From contig NZ_BSTQ01000002.1 in the NCBI RefSeq assembly GCF_030269605.1, positions 310,001-374,000 of the forward strand: DNA of 64,000 nucleotides. The letters are read 5' to 3'. The notes below the pieces were generated by a model. It was not told where the DNA came from. It worked only from the letters and a program-made list of their open reading frames with translations, and did no database searches. Each line of letters begins with the position of its first letter. Positions within the stretch are counted from its first letter, which is position 1. A program made the translations under genes and the position numbers. This document shows positions 18,282 through 26,628 of this stretch, piece by piece. This stretch comes from Lentzea sp. NBRC 105346 (GTDB lineage: Bacteria; Actinomycetota; Actinomycetes; Mycobacteriales; Pseudonocardiaceae).

Positions 18282-19483
18282 ACCAGCAGGCGCTCCGGTG
18301 GTGACTCGGAACCGCCGGGCCGCAGCGTGATGTCCGCCAACGGCGTCGCGAGGCTCAGGCCGGGTAGCCGGTATGCCAAGCGGGACAACGCTATTCGTAG
18401 CTGCGTGCGGGCGAGGCTCGCGCCCGCGCAGTAGTGCACGCCGCGGCCGAACGCCACGTGTGGGTTGGGACAGCGCGTGGGGAGGAACATGTCGGCGTCG
18501 CCGAACACCGAGGGGTCGCGGTTGGCCGACGCCGTCGACACCATGACCAGGTCGCCCGCGCGCACCAGGACCGGGCCGACCCGTACGTCGCGAAGGGCGC
18601 GGCGGGAGCGTAGGGCGTCGCCGAAGGCGGCGAAGCGGAAGAGCTCCTCCAGGGCGTCGGAGTCCAGGTCCGGCAACAGTTTTCCGTGTGCGGCCAGCAG
18701 GGTCAGCACGGAGTTGGTCACCCCGGCGGCCATCGTCTCGTAGCCGGTGACAAGCAGGGTTGCCACGAGGCCGACGACGGGTTCGGGCGAAGCGTGCCGC
18801 AGCAGGTCGGACACCAGATCGTTGCCGGGGTTACCAGTGCGGGTCTCGACCAGGCCGCCGATGTAGGCGAACAGTTCCCGTTGCGCGCGTTCGACGTCTC
18901 CAGAAGAACGGCCGTCCACGGCGAGCACGGTCTCCGACCACGCCGCGAACTGTTCCTGGTCGGATACCGGGACGCCGAGCAGGTCGCAGGTGGCGCGCAT
19001 GGCCAGCGGCGCGGCGAAGGAGGAAACCAGATCGGCGGGCGGGGTCATGCGCTCGATCAGGTGGTCGGCGTACGCGACCATGCGCGGACGCAGCGACAGG
19101 ATCCGCCGGGTGGTCAGGGCGCGGGACAACAGGGCGCGCAGCCGCGTGTGCTCGGGCGGGTCGGTGGTGAACAGGACGCCGCGCGGCAGTTCGCCTGGGC
19201 GGGCCTTCGGGGCGTCCGGCCGGGTCATCGCGGCCTTGCTGAACCGGGGGTCGGACAACACGAACCTGGCGTCGGCCCACGTCGTCACCAGCCACGCGTG
19301 CGCACCGGTGGGGAGGCGGACGCGGCACACCGGGCGTTCGCGGCGCAGCTCGTCGTAGATCGGCGGCAGCGAGAGCGGTGAACCCGCTGGGGCGAAAGGG
19401 AAGCCGAGCACCTCGTCAGAGGCCGGGTGTTCGGAGCCGCCACCCCTTGCCGGACAGCCGTTCGCGGGTTCGGTGTTGGGCAT
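18272..19483 (-). CDS. Cytochrome P450
   Basis: A soluble bacterial P450 of 403 residues. The haem loop is FGRGVHYCAG with axial Cys352; the K-helix ExxR is ELFR (280-283); the I-helix oxygen groove reads TGYET (246-250) in place of the usual AGxET. All essential parts are present, so it should be an active monooxygenase, normally requiring a ferredoxin and reductase encoded elsewhere. It is the third gene of a coupled set: its start (GGAAGG 6 nt upstream) lies 68 nt inside the acyltransferase gene. This context suggests that it modifies an acylated product or signal. Substrate cannot be inferred from sequence. Confidence 0.9.
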   Translation of the reverse strand: MPNTEPANGCPARGGGSEHPASDEVLGFPFAPAGSPLSLPPIYDELRRERPVCRVRLPTGAHAWLVTTWADARFVLSDPRFSKAAMTRPDAPKARPGELPRGVLFTTDPPEHTRLRALLSRALTTRRILSLRPRMVAYADHLIERMTPPADLVSSFAAPLAMRATCDLLGVPVSDQEQFAAWSETVLAVDGRSSGDVERAQRELFAYIGGLVETRTGNPGNDLVSDLLRHASPEPVVGLVATLLVTGYETMAAGVTNSVLTLLAAHGKLLPDLDSDALEELFRFAAFGDALRSRRALRDVRVGPVLVRAGDLVMVSTASANRDPSVFGDADMFLPTRCPNPHVAFGRGVHYCAGASLARTQLRIALSRLAYRLPGLSLATPLADITLRPGGSESPPERLLVRW

Positions 19484-20114
19484 CGGCGACCTTCCCGGCC
19501 ATGAGCACGGCCGGCATCCGCCCCGGCCCGATACGGACGACGGACGACATGCGGCGCAGGCCGAGTCCCTGGAGCCCCGGCGCGGCGGCCGCGGTCGAGG
19601 TGACCACCAGGTCGTCGACGGCGCTGTACCGGCTCCAGTGCACGCAGGCCGCCAGCGCGAGTACGGCCGACACGCCGACGCCGCGGCACGCGGGGGCCAC
19701 GATCTCCCGGCTGAACGTCACGAACTCGGGTCCGGCGTCACCCAGGTGCAGCGGCCCGAAGTCGTCGGCCACCTCGCCGTGCCAGATGTTGTTGTGCACC
19801 AGCCGGATCGCGCCGACCGGTTCCGAATCGGCCAGGCAGAGCAGCTGCACCGCGGCCTCGTCGTAGGCGTCCCAAGCACTCACGCCGAAGCCGCGCAGGG
19901 CTTCGGCGTGATGGCGGGTGCGCATGGCGAGCACGGCGCTGCGGCGGGGGACGCTGTTGGCGACCCGGACCCGAAGTTCGGAGCCGTTGCGGTGGCACAC
20001 CAGGATTTCCGGGTCGAGCGCGTCGGTCGCTTCGGCGGCCTCGGCGAAGAGGTCCCGGACGCGCGTCCGCACGGATACCCCCTCGTCGAGGTCGTCGACA
20101 TCGATCAGGCTCAC
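19416..20114 (-). CDS. LuxI/FeeM-like GNAT-fold acyltransferase
   Basis: A 232-residue protein whose central region (about 60-190) has the order of conserved positions seen in autoinducer synthases and N-acyl amino acid synthases. It has basic RTRHH near 65-69, a WDAYDE block (81-86) like the D-x-x-D of LuxI, VGAIRL (100-105), then TFSREIV (133-139) and CRGVGVSAVL, like the SRF and acyl-CoA loop. LuxI and FeeM join an acyl chain from ACP or CoA to an amino-acid derivative. The similarity was judged by eye and is remote, so substrate and product are open. Its start overlaps the PAS-LuxR stop by 4 nt and its end overlaps the P450 start by 68 nt. Confidence 0.6.
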   Translation of the reverse strand: MSLIDVDDLDEGVSVRTRVRDLFAEAAEATDALDPEILVCHRNGSELRVRVANSVPRRSAVLAMRTRHHAEALRGFGVSAWDAYDEAAVQLLCLADSEPVGAIRLVHNNIWHGEVADDFGPLHLGDAGPEFVTFSREIVAPACRGVGVSAVLALAACVHWSRYSAVDDLVVTSTAAAAPGLQGLGLRRMSSVVRIGPGRMPAVLMAGKVADAQHRTRERLSGKGWRLRTPGL

Positions 20115-20803
20115 TTGATGTAGTCGGGCGAGACCTTCGGCGGCCAGCTCGCCACGCTCAGCACGCCGAGGCTGTAGGCGCGCGACACGAGCGCGGCGCG
20201 GTTGGGCGCCTTGAGCTTCTTCAGCATCGTCCCGACGTGGTACTCGACGCCCTGGCGGCTCAGGAACAGCCGCGACGCGAGGCGTACGGTCGACTCACCG
20301 GTCGCGATGCCCTCGAGGATTCTCGCGTCGAGCTCCGTGAGGATGCGGTTGCGGTCGACCACGACGGCGTTGGCGTCGTCGGTCTTCTCCGGGTTGACCA
20401 CCACGACGATGAGGGCCAGCTCGCCGGACGGCGCGTGGACCGCGATGCCGGTGATGTCACCGGTGAACACGGCGTCGCGCGGGCCGACCCCGGCGAGGTG
20501 CTCGACGAAGCGGTGCCGGCGGCCGTCGAGCAGGCGCTCGAACTGCCGGCGCATCGGGCCGTGCACGCCGGGGTGCAGCAGCTCGTAGAAGCTGCGCCCG
20601 CGCAGCGTCTCGCGGGAGTGCCCGAAGCGGGTCACGAAGTCGTCGTTCGCCTCGACGACCCGCAGGTCCAGGTCGAGGCTGGCCAGACAGAGCCCCGACC
20701 TTTCCAGCAGTGACCGGAAAACGTCGATGTCGGCGACGGCGTTGTCCCGGGCGCCGGACACGGAATGGTCGTAGGCGAGAGTACCAGCGGCAATAGTGTG
20801 CAT
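20111..20803 (-). CDS. PAS-LuxR transcription regulator
   Basis: A 230-residue regulator with an N-terminal PAS sensor domain (about 25-125: LASLDLDLRVVEANDDFVTR, FGHSRETLRGRSFYELLHPG) and a C-terminal LuxR helix-turn-helix (about 160-215: LDARILEGIATGESTVRLAS, then LSRQGVEYHVGTMLKKL). PAS-LuxR proteins such as PimM are cluster-situated activators in actinomycetes. The start at MHTIAAG has GAGGGG 9 nt upstream; the longer frame to 20968 runs through a good promoter and is not coding. It heads a coupled operon with the acyltransferase and P450, so it probably senses or controls their product. The ligand is unknown. Confidence 0.87.
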   Translation of the reverse strand: MHTIAAGTLAYDHSVSGARDNAVADIDVFRSLLERSGLCLASLDLDLRVVEANDDFVTRFGHSRETLRGRSFYELLHPGVHGPMRRQFERLLDGRRHRFVEHLAGVGPRDAVFTGDITGIAVHAPSGELALIVVVVNPEKTDDANAVVVDRNRILTELDARILEGIATGESTVRLASRLFLSRQGVEYHVGTMLKKLKAPNRAALVSRAYSLGVLSVASWPPKVSPDYIK

Positions 20804-21203
20804 CGAGACTATCCCCTCGAACTCGCTCAATCCCGACTCTGCAGGAAGAAATCGGTGAACGACGAACTTCGGTTTCATTAACGTGGATATCGAAGCTGTC
20901 GACAGGGACAATAGTAGGAAGATCACAATGCCGGGGTCAATAACGCGCTCTAATGTTGTGGTCCGCACCGGCTGGAGGTTCGGGCCGACCGAACCACCAC
21001 CCCAGCCCCGGTGCCGATGCGCCGGTCAGAGCAACCGTAACGGCCCTACCAAGTACGCTCTGACCTGGACTTTTACGACCGCACCGCACCCAAAGGTGCG
21101 GACCGTACCACCGAACCGCCCGGACACCGCACCATCGGTGGTTCGGTGTCCCAAACCCCGCCAACCGGGTGAATGTTATGCCGACTTGATGTTTTCTTAG
21201 GAA
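20804..21203. promoter_or_regulatory. 400-bp control region with four GGTTCGG heptamers
   Basis: This gap separates the PAS-LuxR start from the stop of the first LAL regulator and has no gene. It holds the promoter at 20911-20940. The heptamer GGTTCGG or its complement CCGAACC occurs at 20977-20983, 20989-20995, 21111-21117 and 21140-21146. The first two form a tight 19-bp inverted repeat with a 5-bp centre, about 35 bp upstream of the -35 box. The second two form a wider inverted pair. This is the layout expected of a dimeric activator's sites, possibly the PAS-LuxR protein itself. Confidence 0.5.
20911..20940 (-). promoter_or_regulatory. Predicted promoter of the PAS-LuxR operon
   Basis: Reading leftward, TTGACC (20940-20935) and TACTAT (20916-20911) are separated by 18 bp, close to the consensus for the main sigma factor. 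Transcription would start near 20903, giving a leader of about 100 nt before the PAS-LuxR start codon. Confidence 0.55.
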
Positions 21204-24062
21204 TCACCGAGGGCCTCCGGAGGCCGGCCTGAGCGTCGTCACGGCGGTCTCGGGGTGGGCTCGGGCCAGCGCCTCGGGCAGTTCGGTTCGGCGCCGGATG
21301 CCCAGCTTGCGGAACGAGTTGGTCAGATGCTTCTCGATCGCGCGGCACGTCACCTGCAGGATATCCGCGATTTCCTGGTTGGTGTGCCCGTCCACCGCCA
21401 AACCGGCTACCTTGTATTCGGATTTCGTTAAGGCGGTTCTCAACCCGGATGTATCGGTGGTTTCCAGTTCCTCCGCCGACTTGGCGACGAGCCAGTTCGC
21501 ACCGCATTGCAGAGCCAGTTCCTGGGCCCGGCGCAGGTGGTGCCCGGCGTCGGGCTCCCCCTCGGCCCGCTCGCGGGTGCCCAGCTCCAGCAGCGCCTTG
21601 GCGAGCTCGAACGAGTTGGCCGACTCACCCAGCACCTCGACCGACTCACGCGCCAGGTCGAGCCCGCGCGGCCCCGGCGTCAGCCGCGCCAGCGTGCACA
21701 GCGCGCGGCCCACGCCGGACGGCGCACCCCACGTGACGGCCCGCGAGCGCGCCTCCTCCGCGAGCTCCAGCGCGGCTTCGCGATCACCGAGCCGGGCGTG
21801 CAGGGACGCGGCCGTCAGCCGCCACGGGAACAGCACCGGGTTGCGCCAGCCCGCGCGTTCCAGCGCGCGACCGCATTCCAGGTTGTACTCCAGCGCCCGG
21901 TCGAGGTCCCCGCTCAGCGCGGCGGCCGCGCCGTGCAGCAACCGGTAGATGGCCGCGAGACAGGCGTGATCCGTTCGTTCCTGCTGCAGGTCGAGCAACC
22001 GCGAGATCAGCTGCGGTTCGCGCAGCTCGATCGCGACGGCCGCGAGCGCGACCGCGGCGGTGGCGTTGGAGCCCTTCCAGTCCAGCGCGGTGAGGTCGAG
22101 CGCGTCGAACGCAGCCGACCGCGCCTCGTCGAGCCGGCCGAGATGCAGCAGCGTGAGGGCTTGTTCGGTACGGATCAGCGCATGCTCGATCGTCACGTCC
22201 TGCATGCGCGCGCGGTCCAGCGCCAGGTCCAGCCACGGCGCCAGGTCCTCCAGCGCGTCGGCCGCGGCCATCGTCGTCACCAGCAGCGGCAACGCGGTGT
22301 GCACGTGACCGGACGACGCCGGCTCGTGGTCGAGCACCCGGCGCCCGAGCCGCGCGACCTCGGTGGCGGGCAGCTTCGCGGTGAGCATCGCGGCGTCCAG
22401 CAGCACGACCAGCAGCTCGCGTTCCGCCCCGCTGCCGACGAGATCCTGGTCGCCGAGCGCCAGCAGTCGCCGGACCGAGTCGCCCAGCTGGGCCGGGTCG
22501 GAGTGCCACGAGTACCGCAGCCGCGCCTCCAGCCGGAACGCGAGCTCGCGGTCCACCCCGGCGAGCATCACCGGGTCGCCGAGCTCGTCCGATACGCGTT
22601 CCAACAGGTCCCGCACCGGCCGCGAGGCGCTGACCAGCACGGTCGGCGCGATCCGCACCACGGCCGCCGCGCGATCGCGGACCGTGCGCAGCAACGGGAC
22701 CGCATAGGAGATGTGCCGCACCGATGCCGACGCGTCGAAGCCGCGTTCCGCCGTGGCGAGATCGACGAGCAGCCGGGCGCGGTCCTCGCCGTCGGGTGAG
22801 GCGTCGAGCAGCGCCCGCCGCAGGTACCGCGCGGCGACCTCGGGCGCGCCGCGGCGCATCGCGGTGTCGGCGGCCGACCGGAGCACCTCGATGGCCCACC
22901 AGTCGTGCTGCGAGGTGATCGTCATCAGCTGCGCGGCCACCTGCTCGGCCGGATAACCGCTGCCGTGCAACAACTTCACCGCGCGCAGGTGCAGCTCCTC
23001 GCGTTCCTCCGCGGTCATCCACTCCTCGATCGCGTCCTGGACGACGAGGTGCATGAACGTGGGGTGCTGGTCGCTCTTGAGCAGCCCGAGCTGGTGCATG
23101 GTGCGCATCGCGGTGGCCGAGCCGATCGCGTCGAGCCCGGCGAGGTGCCCGATCAGCTCGACGTCGACGTGCTCACCGAGCACCGCGACCGCGCGCGCGA
23201 ACGACCGCACCGGGTCGGACTGCGTCTGCAGGCACTGGATCAGACGTTCTCGCAACTGCGCGGGCCGCAGGGAACGCACCACGTCGACGTGCTTCGCGGC
23301 CGGGACGATCCCCGAGTACGCGAGGTTCAGCAGGATCGACATGAGGAACATCGGGTTGCCGTCGGTGGTCTCGTGGCAGGCGAGGACGAACTCCTCGTCC
23401 GGCCACTCCCCCGTCTGCTTGCACACCAGCTCCGAGGTGGCGGTCACCGACAGCGCGGCCGGCCGCAGCTCGTGGTGGCAGAACGACGTCATCTCGGTGA
23501 CCAGCGGCCGGTCGGTGCGGCTGTCGCCCTCGCGCACCGCGGTCACCAGCAGCACCCGCAACGAGTCCAGGCGCTTGGCCAGCCGGGTCAGCCAGCGCAG
23601 CGACGGCTCGTCGACCCACTGCAGGTCGTCGATCAGGATCAGCGACGGCTTGTCGAGGCTGATGTTGCGCAGCAGGGCGGTGAGTCCCTGCAGCGCGGCC
23701 TCCTGCACGATCACCGCGGGCGCGGGGTCGGTGGCCTCGGGCGCGTCGTCGGCGAACACCACACGCGCGAGCCCGGCGGCGCCGGTGAGCCAGCGCTCCC
23801 GCAGCTCGGGCACGGCGCGTGAGAGCACCGGGTCGAACAGCTGCCGCACCACGCCGAACGCGAAGTCCTGTTCGAGCGAGGACGCGTTGGCCCGCAGCAC
23901 CCGGAAGCCGTCGGCGGCCTCCAGGGACGGGATCTCCTGCAACAGCGCGGACTTCCCGTTGCCGAGCGGTCCACCGACCAGTAGCTGTGATCCGCCGCCA
24001 GCCTGCGCGTCGCGCAGAGCTCTGCTGATCTGCTCCAGCTCACCCTGCCGCTCGAGCAACAC
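21204..24062 (-). CDS. LAL-type LuxR regulator with AAA ATPase and TPR-like region (LAL-1)
   Basis: A 952-residue Large ATP-binding regulator of the LuxR family. The N-terminal STAND/AAA module has Walker A GGPLGNGKSALL (about 29-40) and Walker B LILIDDLQWVDE; a long helical TPR-like region follows. The C-terminal LuxR helix-turn-helix is intact (LTKSEYKVAGLAVDGHTNQE, then ADILQVTCRAIEKHL). Proteins of this class, relatives of MalT, are typical activators of secondary-metabolite clusters. I chose the GTG start at VLLERQGEL because a GAGAGGAGAGG site precedes it; an ATG 57 nt upstream would overlap the previous gene. It is the last gene of a three-member LAL chain. Confidence 0.9.
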   Translation of the reverse strand: MLLERQGELEQISRALRDAQAGGGSQLLVGGPLGNGKSALLQEIPSLEAADGFRVLRANASSLEQDFAFGVVRQLFDPVLSRAVPELRERWLTGAAGLARVVFADDAPEATDPAPAVIVQEAALQGLTALLRNISLDKPSLILIDDLQWVDEPSLRWLTRLAKRLDSLRVLLVTAVREGDSRTDRPLVTEMTSFCHHELRPAALSVTATSELVCKQTGEWPDEEFVLACHETTDGNPMFLMSILLNLAYSGIVPAAKHVDVVRSLRPAQLRERLIQCLQTQSDPVRSFARAVAVLGEHVDVELIGHLAGLDAIGSATAMRTMHQLGLLKSDQHPTFMHLVVQDAIEEWMTAEEREELHLRAVKLLHGSGYPAEQVAAQLMTITSQHDWWAIEVLRSAADTAMRRGAPEVAARYLRRALLDASPDGEDRARLLVDLATAERGFDASASVRHISYAVPLLRTVRDRAAAVVRIAPTVLVSASRPVRDLLERVSDELGDPVMLAGVDRELAFRLEARLRYSWHSDPAQLGDSVRRLLALGDQDLVGSGAERELLVVLLDAAMLTAKLPATEVARLGRRVLDHEPASSGHVHTALPLLVTTMAAADALEDLAPWLDLALDRARMQDVTIEHALIRTEQALTLLHLGRLDEARSAAFDALDLTALDWKGSNATAAVALAAVAIELREPQLISRLLDLQQERTDHACLAAIYRLLHGAAAALSGDLDRALEYNLECGRALERAGWRNPVLFPWRLTAASLHARLGDREAALELAEEARSRAVTWGAPSGVGRALCTLARLTPGPRGLDLARESVEVLGESANSFELAKALLELGTRERAEGEPDAGHHLRRAQELALQCGANWLVAKSAEELETTDTSGLRTALTKSEYKVAGLAVDGHTNQEIADILQVTCRAIEKHLTNSFRKLGIRRRTELPEALARAHPETAVTTLRPASGGPR

Positions 24063-24102
24063 GGCCTCTCCTCTCCCAGGTTGGGACTCCGGGCTGACTG
24101 CG

Positions 24103-26628
24103 CTAGTTGCCGCTCGCAATCAGGCCCCGTGCCCGGCTCGCGAGCCCTGTCGCACCGTGCGCGGCGGCGACCCGCTCGGCTTCGACGAGGAGCGTCCGGG
24201 CGTCGCCCGCCGCGCCGGTGTGCAGGCGGGCCTCGCCGAGTTCGACCAACGCCGTCGCGTACCGCAAACGCGCCGGCGCGTTCCGCAGGATCTCCACGGC
24301 CTGTTCCATGTGTGCCAACGATTCCTGGCCCTGCAATGCCACGGCCGCGCCCAGGTGCGCCGAGCCGATGCTGCTCGCGTCCCCCCATCTTCGCGACAGC
24401 CGCAGCTCGTCGGCGCACATCCGGGCGGCCTCCTCGTGCCGCCCGCAGCCCCGGTAGGCGATGGCGCACAACGACCGCCAAGGCAGCAGCGCCGGGTTGG
24501 TCCAGCGCCGGGCGAGCATCCGCCGCCCGGTCTCCTCGAAGATCGTCGCGGCGTGCGCCGCGTCGCCCTCGGAGAGGTACACGAGACCGCGGCCGAACTC
24601 GAAGCACACCCAGGAGAACCCGGCCTTGGCGGTGGGCGGGAACTCCGTGGCCGCGATGCGTTCGGCCTGCCCCAACCGGCCGGTCTCGACGACCATCGCC
24701 AGCTCGACACCGACGAACGCGGGCCGCACGGCGGGGTGCCAGCACTCCAGCGGCAGTCCCGTGACCGCCCGCTCGATGTCGATCGCCGCGTCGCCCAGCA
24801 CGCCCTGGCGCAGGAACGCCTTGGCGCGGTGCAGCAGTGCCCACCCGGCCGTCGCCGGCACCTGCCTGCGGCTGGCCTCCAGCACGACGTCGTCGAACGC
24901 GGCGATCGACTCGCCGTAGTCGTCGGTGTGGAAGAGCACCCTGGCGGCGACGATCCTGGGGTACAGCAAGGATTCCCGCACGGGCGCCGCGAGCGCGGTG
25001 CGGGCGAGCCTGCGGGCGCGTTCGATGTCGCGGCCCTCGGTGACGGTCTCCCACGCGGCGACGGCGGCCTGCGCCGGTTCGGTGGGTTCGTCCGGCAGCG
25101 GGGGCAGCGCGGCGGGACTGAACTCGCGCTGGTCGTGCGGCGCCTCGTCGGCCATCCAGTAGAGCGCGCACATGGTGTCGCGTTCGCCGGGGTCCAGGTC
25201 CTGTCGCGTGTGGACGGACACGATCGCCTGCTTGACCAGATCGCAGTTTCCCCTGGCGAGCAACAGATCCACGGCCGCCAACCGGCTGCGGGCGATCTCC
25301 TGACCGCCGGTCGTGGCGAGCGCCGCGGTGAGCCTGCGGTCACCCGCGTCGGGCGACAGCGTTGTCTCCACAGCGCCGCACTCGACGAGCAGGTGCGCCC
25401 GCTCGGCCATCGTCACGGGTTCGGCGAGCGCGCGGTCCAGCAGCCGCACGGCCTCGCGGTGCGCGCCGCGTTGCAGGTGGTACTTCGCCGTGCCGCGCAA
25501 CACGGTCAGCGCCCACGGCGCGCCGATCGGCCCGGTGCCGAGCAGCAGCCTCGCGACGACCTCGTCGTCCAGTGCCGCGCGGTGCGCCAGCTCGGCCGCC
25601 TTCGCGTGCAGCTCCTCCCGTTCGGCGCGGGTGGCGAGCGCGAGCACGCGGTCCACGACGAGCGCATGCGACGGTTTCGGGTCCCAGCGCTGGACGAGCA
25701 GCCCGGACGCGCCGAGCACGTCGACCTCGCGCGCGAACTCCCGGGAGAGGCCGGCCATCGCGGCGGCCTCCTGCGCGGAGAACACGCCGTCGCACACGGC
25801 GATCACGTGCAGCAGCCTGCGGCTGGCCGGTGACAGCGCCCGGATGCGCAGGTCGAGCCGGTCGCGGATGACCGACGTGGCGAGGTCGGCCACGCGCGGG
25901 ACGGCCGCGGTGTCCGGCACGACCCCGTTGCGCACCAACCAGGTCACCACGCGGTGCAGCACGGCGGGCAGGCCCTTGGTGTGCGTGACGAGCGCGTCGA
26001 GGAAGGCGTCGTCGGCCGGTTCCGGGAAGGCGGCCGCGGCGATCTCGCCGACCCCGGTCCGGGTCAGCCGGGACAGCCGCACGTCGTGGGTGACCGCGCT
26101 GCAGGACTCCAGTTCGGCGGTGATCGTCATGCTGGGGCACAGCACGCTGGCCCCGACGGCGAGCACGATCGGCGCGTGGTCCATCCGCCGCACCAGCGCC
26201 CGCAGCAGCTCGAACGACGCCCGGTCGATCCACTGCGCGTCGTCCACGACGATCACCACGGGCCGCTGCTGCGCCTGCTCGAGCACCGCGTGGCACAACG
26301 GCATCACGACGTCGGCGACCGCCTCCGGCGCACCGGTCGGCTCGTCGATCTCCAGCGCGCCGAGGAACTGCCAGGCCGCGCGGAACTGCACGGACGCCTC
26401 GTCCGGTGAGCAACGGCAGCGGGTGACGCGCGCGCCGCGTTCCCGTGCCCGCCCGGCGACCTCGCCGAGCACGGCGGTGAGCCCGCCACCCGGCGGCGCC
26501 TTGACGTGCACCAGCGACGAACGGCCACGGGCCAGGTCGTCAGCGACCCGGTCGGCGAGGGCGAGCGCGTCCCGCCGCTCGACGAGCAGATCCGACCAGC
26601 GGTCGTCCGGCGTGGTGAGGACCGTCAT
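24103..26628 (-). CDS. LAL-like protein lacking the Walker A lysine and the HTH domain (LAL-2)
   Basis: An 841-residue protein with the same AAA plus TPR-like architecture as its two neighbours but reduced. The Walker A region reads APPGGGLTAVL, where the invariant Lys is Leu; the Walker B VVIVVDDAQWID is present. It ends at GLIASGN without any LuxR helix-turn-helix, and only 40 bp separate its stop from the next gene, so no DNA-binding domain has been split off by a frameshift. Coding character is even throughout. Its ATG overlaps the stop of LAL-3 by 4 nt, so it is translated with LAL-3. It may act as a non-DNA-binding partner or ligand-sensing subunit; that is inference. Confidence 0.85.
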   Translation of the reverse strand: MTVLTTPDDRWSDLLVERRDALALADRVADDLARGRSSLVHVKAPPGGGLTAVLGEVAGRARERGARVTRCRCSPDEASVQFRAAWQFLGALEIDEPTGAPEAVADVVMPLCHAVLEQAQQRPVVIVVDDAQWIDRASFELLRALVRRMDHAPIVLAVGASVLCPSMTITAELESCSAVTHDVRLSRLTRTGVGEIAAAAFPEPADDAFLDALVTHTKGLPAVLHRVVTWLVRNGVVPDTAAVPRVADLATSVIRDRLDLRIRALSPASRRLLHVIAVCDGVFSAQEAAAMAGLSREFAREVDVLGASGLLVQRWDPKPSHALVVDRVLALATRAEREELHAKAAELAHRAALDDEVVARLLLGTGPIGAPWALTVLRGTAKYHLQRGAHREAVRLLDRALAEPVTMAERAHLLVECGAVETTLSPDAGDRRLTAALATTGGQEIARSRLAAVDLLLARGNCDLVKQAIVSVHTRQDLDPGERDTMCALYWMADEAPHDQREFSPAALPPLPDEPTEPAQAAVAAWETVTEGRDIERARRLARTALAAPVRESLLYPRIVAARVLFHTDDYGESIAAFDDVVLEASRRQVPATAGWALLHRAKAFLRQGVLGDAAIDIERAVTGLPLECWHPAVRPAFVGVELAMVVETGRLGQAERIAATEFPPTAKAGFSWVCFEFGRGLVYLSEGDAAHAATIFEETGRRMLARRWTNPALLPWRSLCAIAYRGCGRHEEAARMCADELRLSRRWGDASSIGSAHLGAAVALQGQESLAHMEQAVEILRNAPARLRYATALVELGEARLHTGAAGDARTLLVEAERVAAAHGATGLASRARGLIASGN

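Noticed and set aside
24063..24102. Possible frameshift separating an HTH domain from LAL-2
   Set aside because: Only 40 bp lie between LAL-2's stop and the next start, and they encode nothing like a LuxR HTH.
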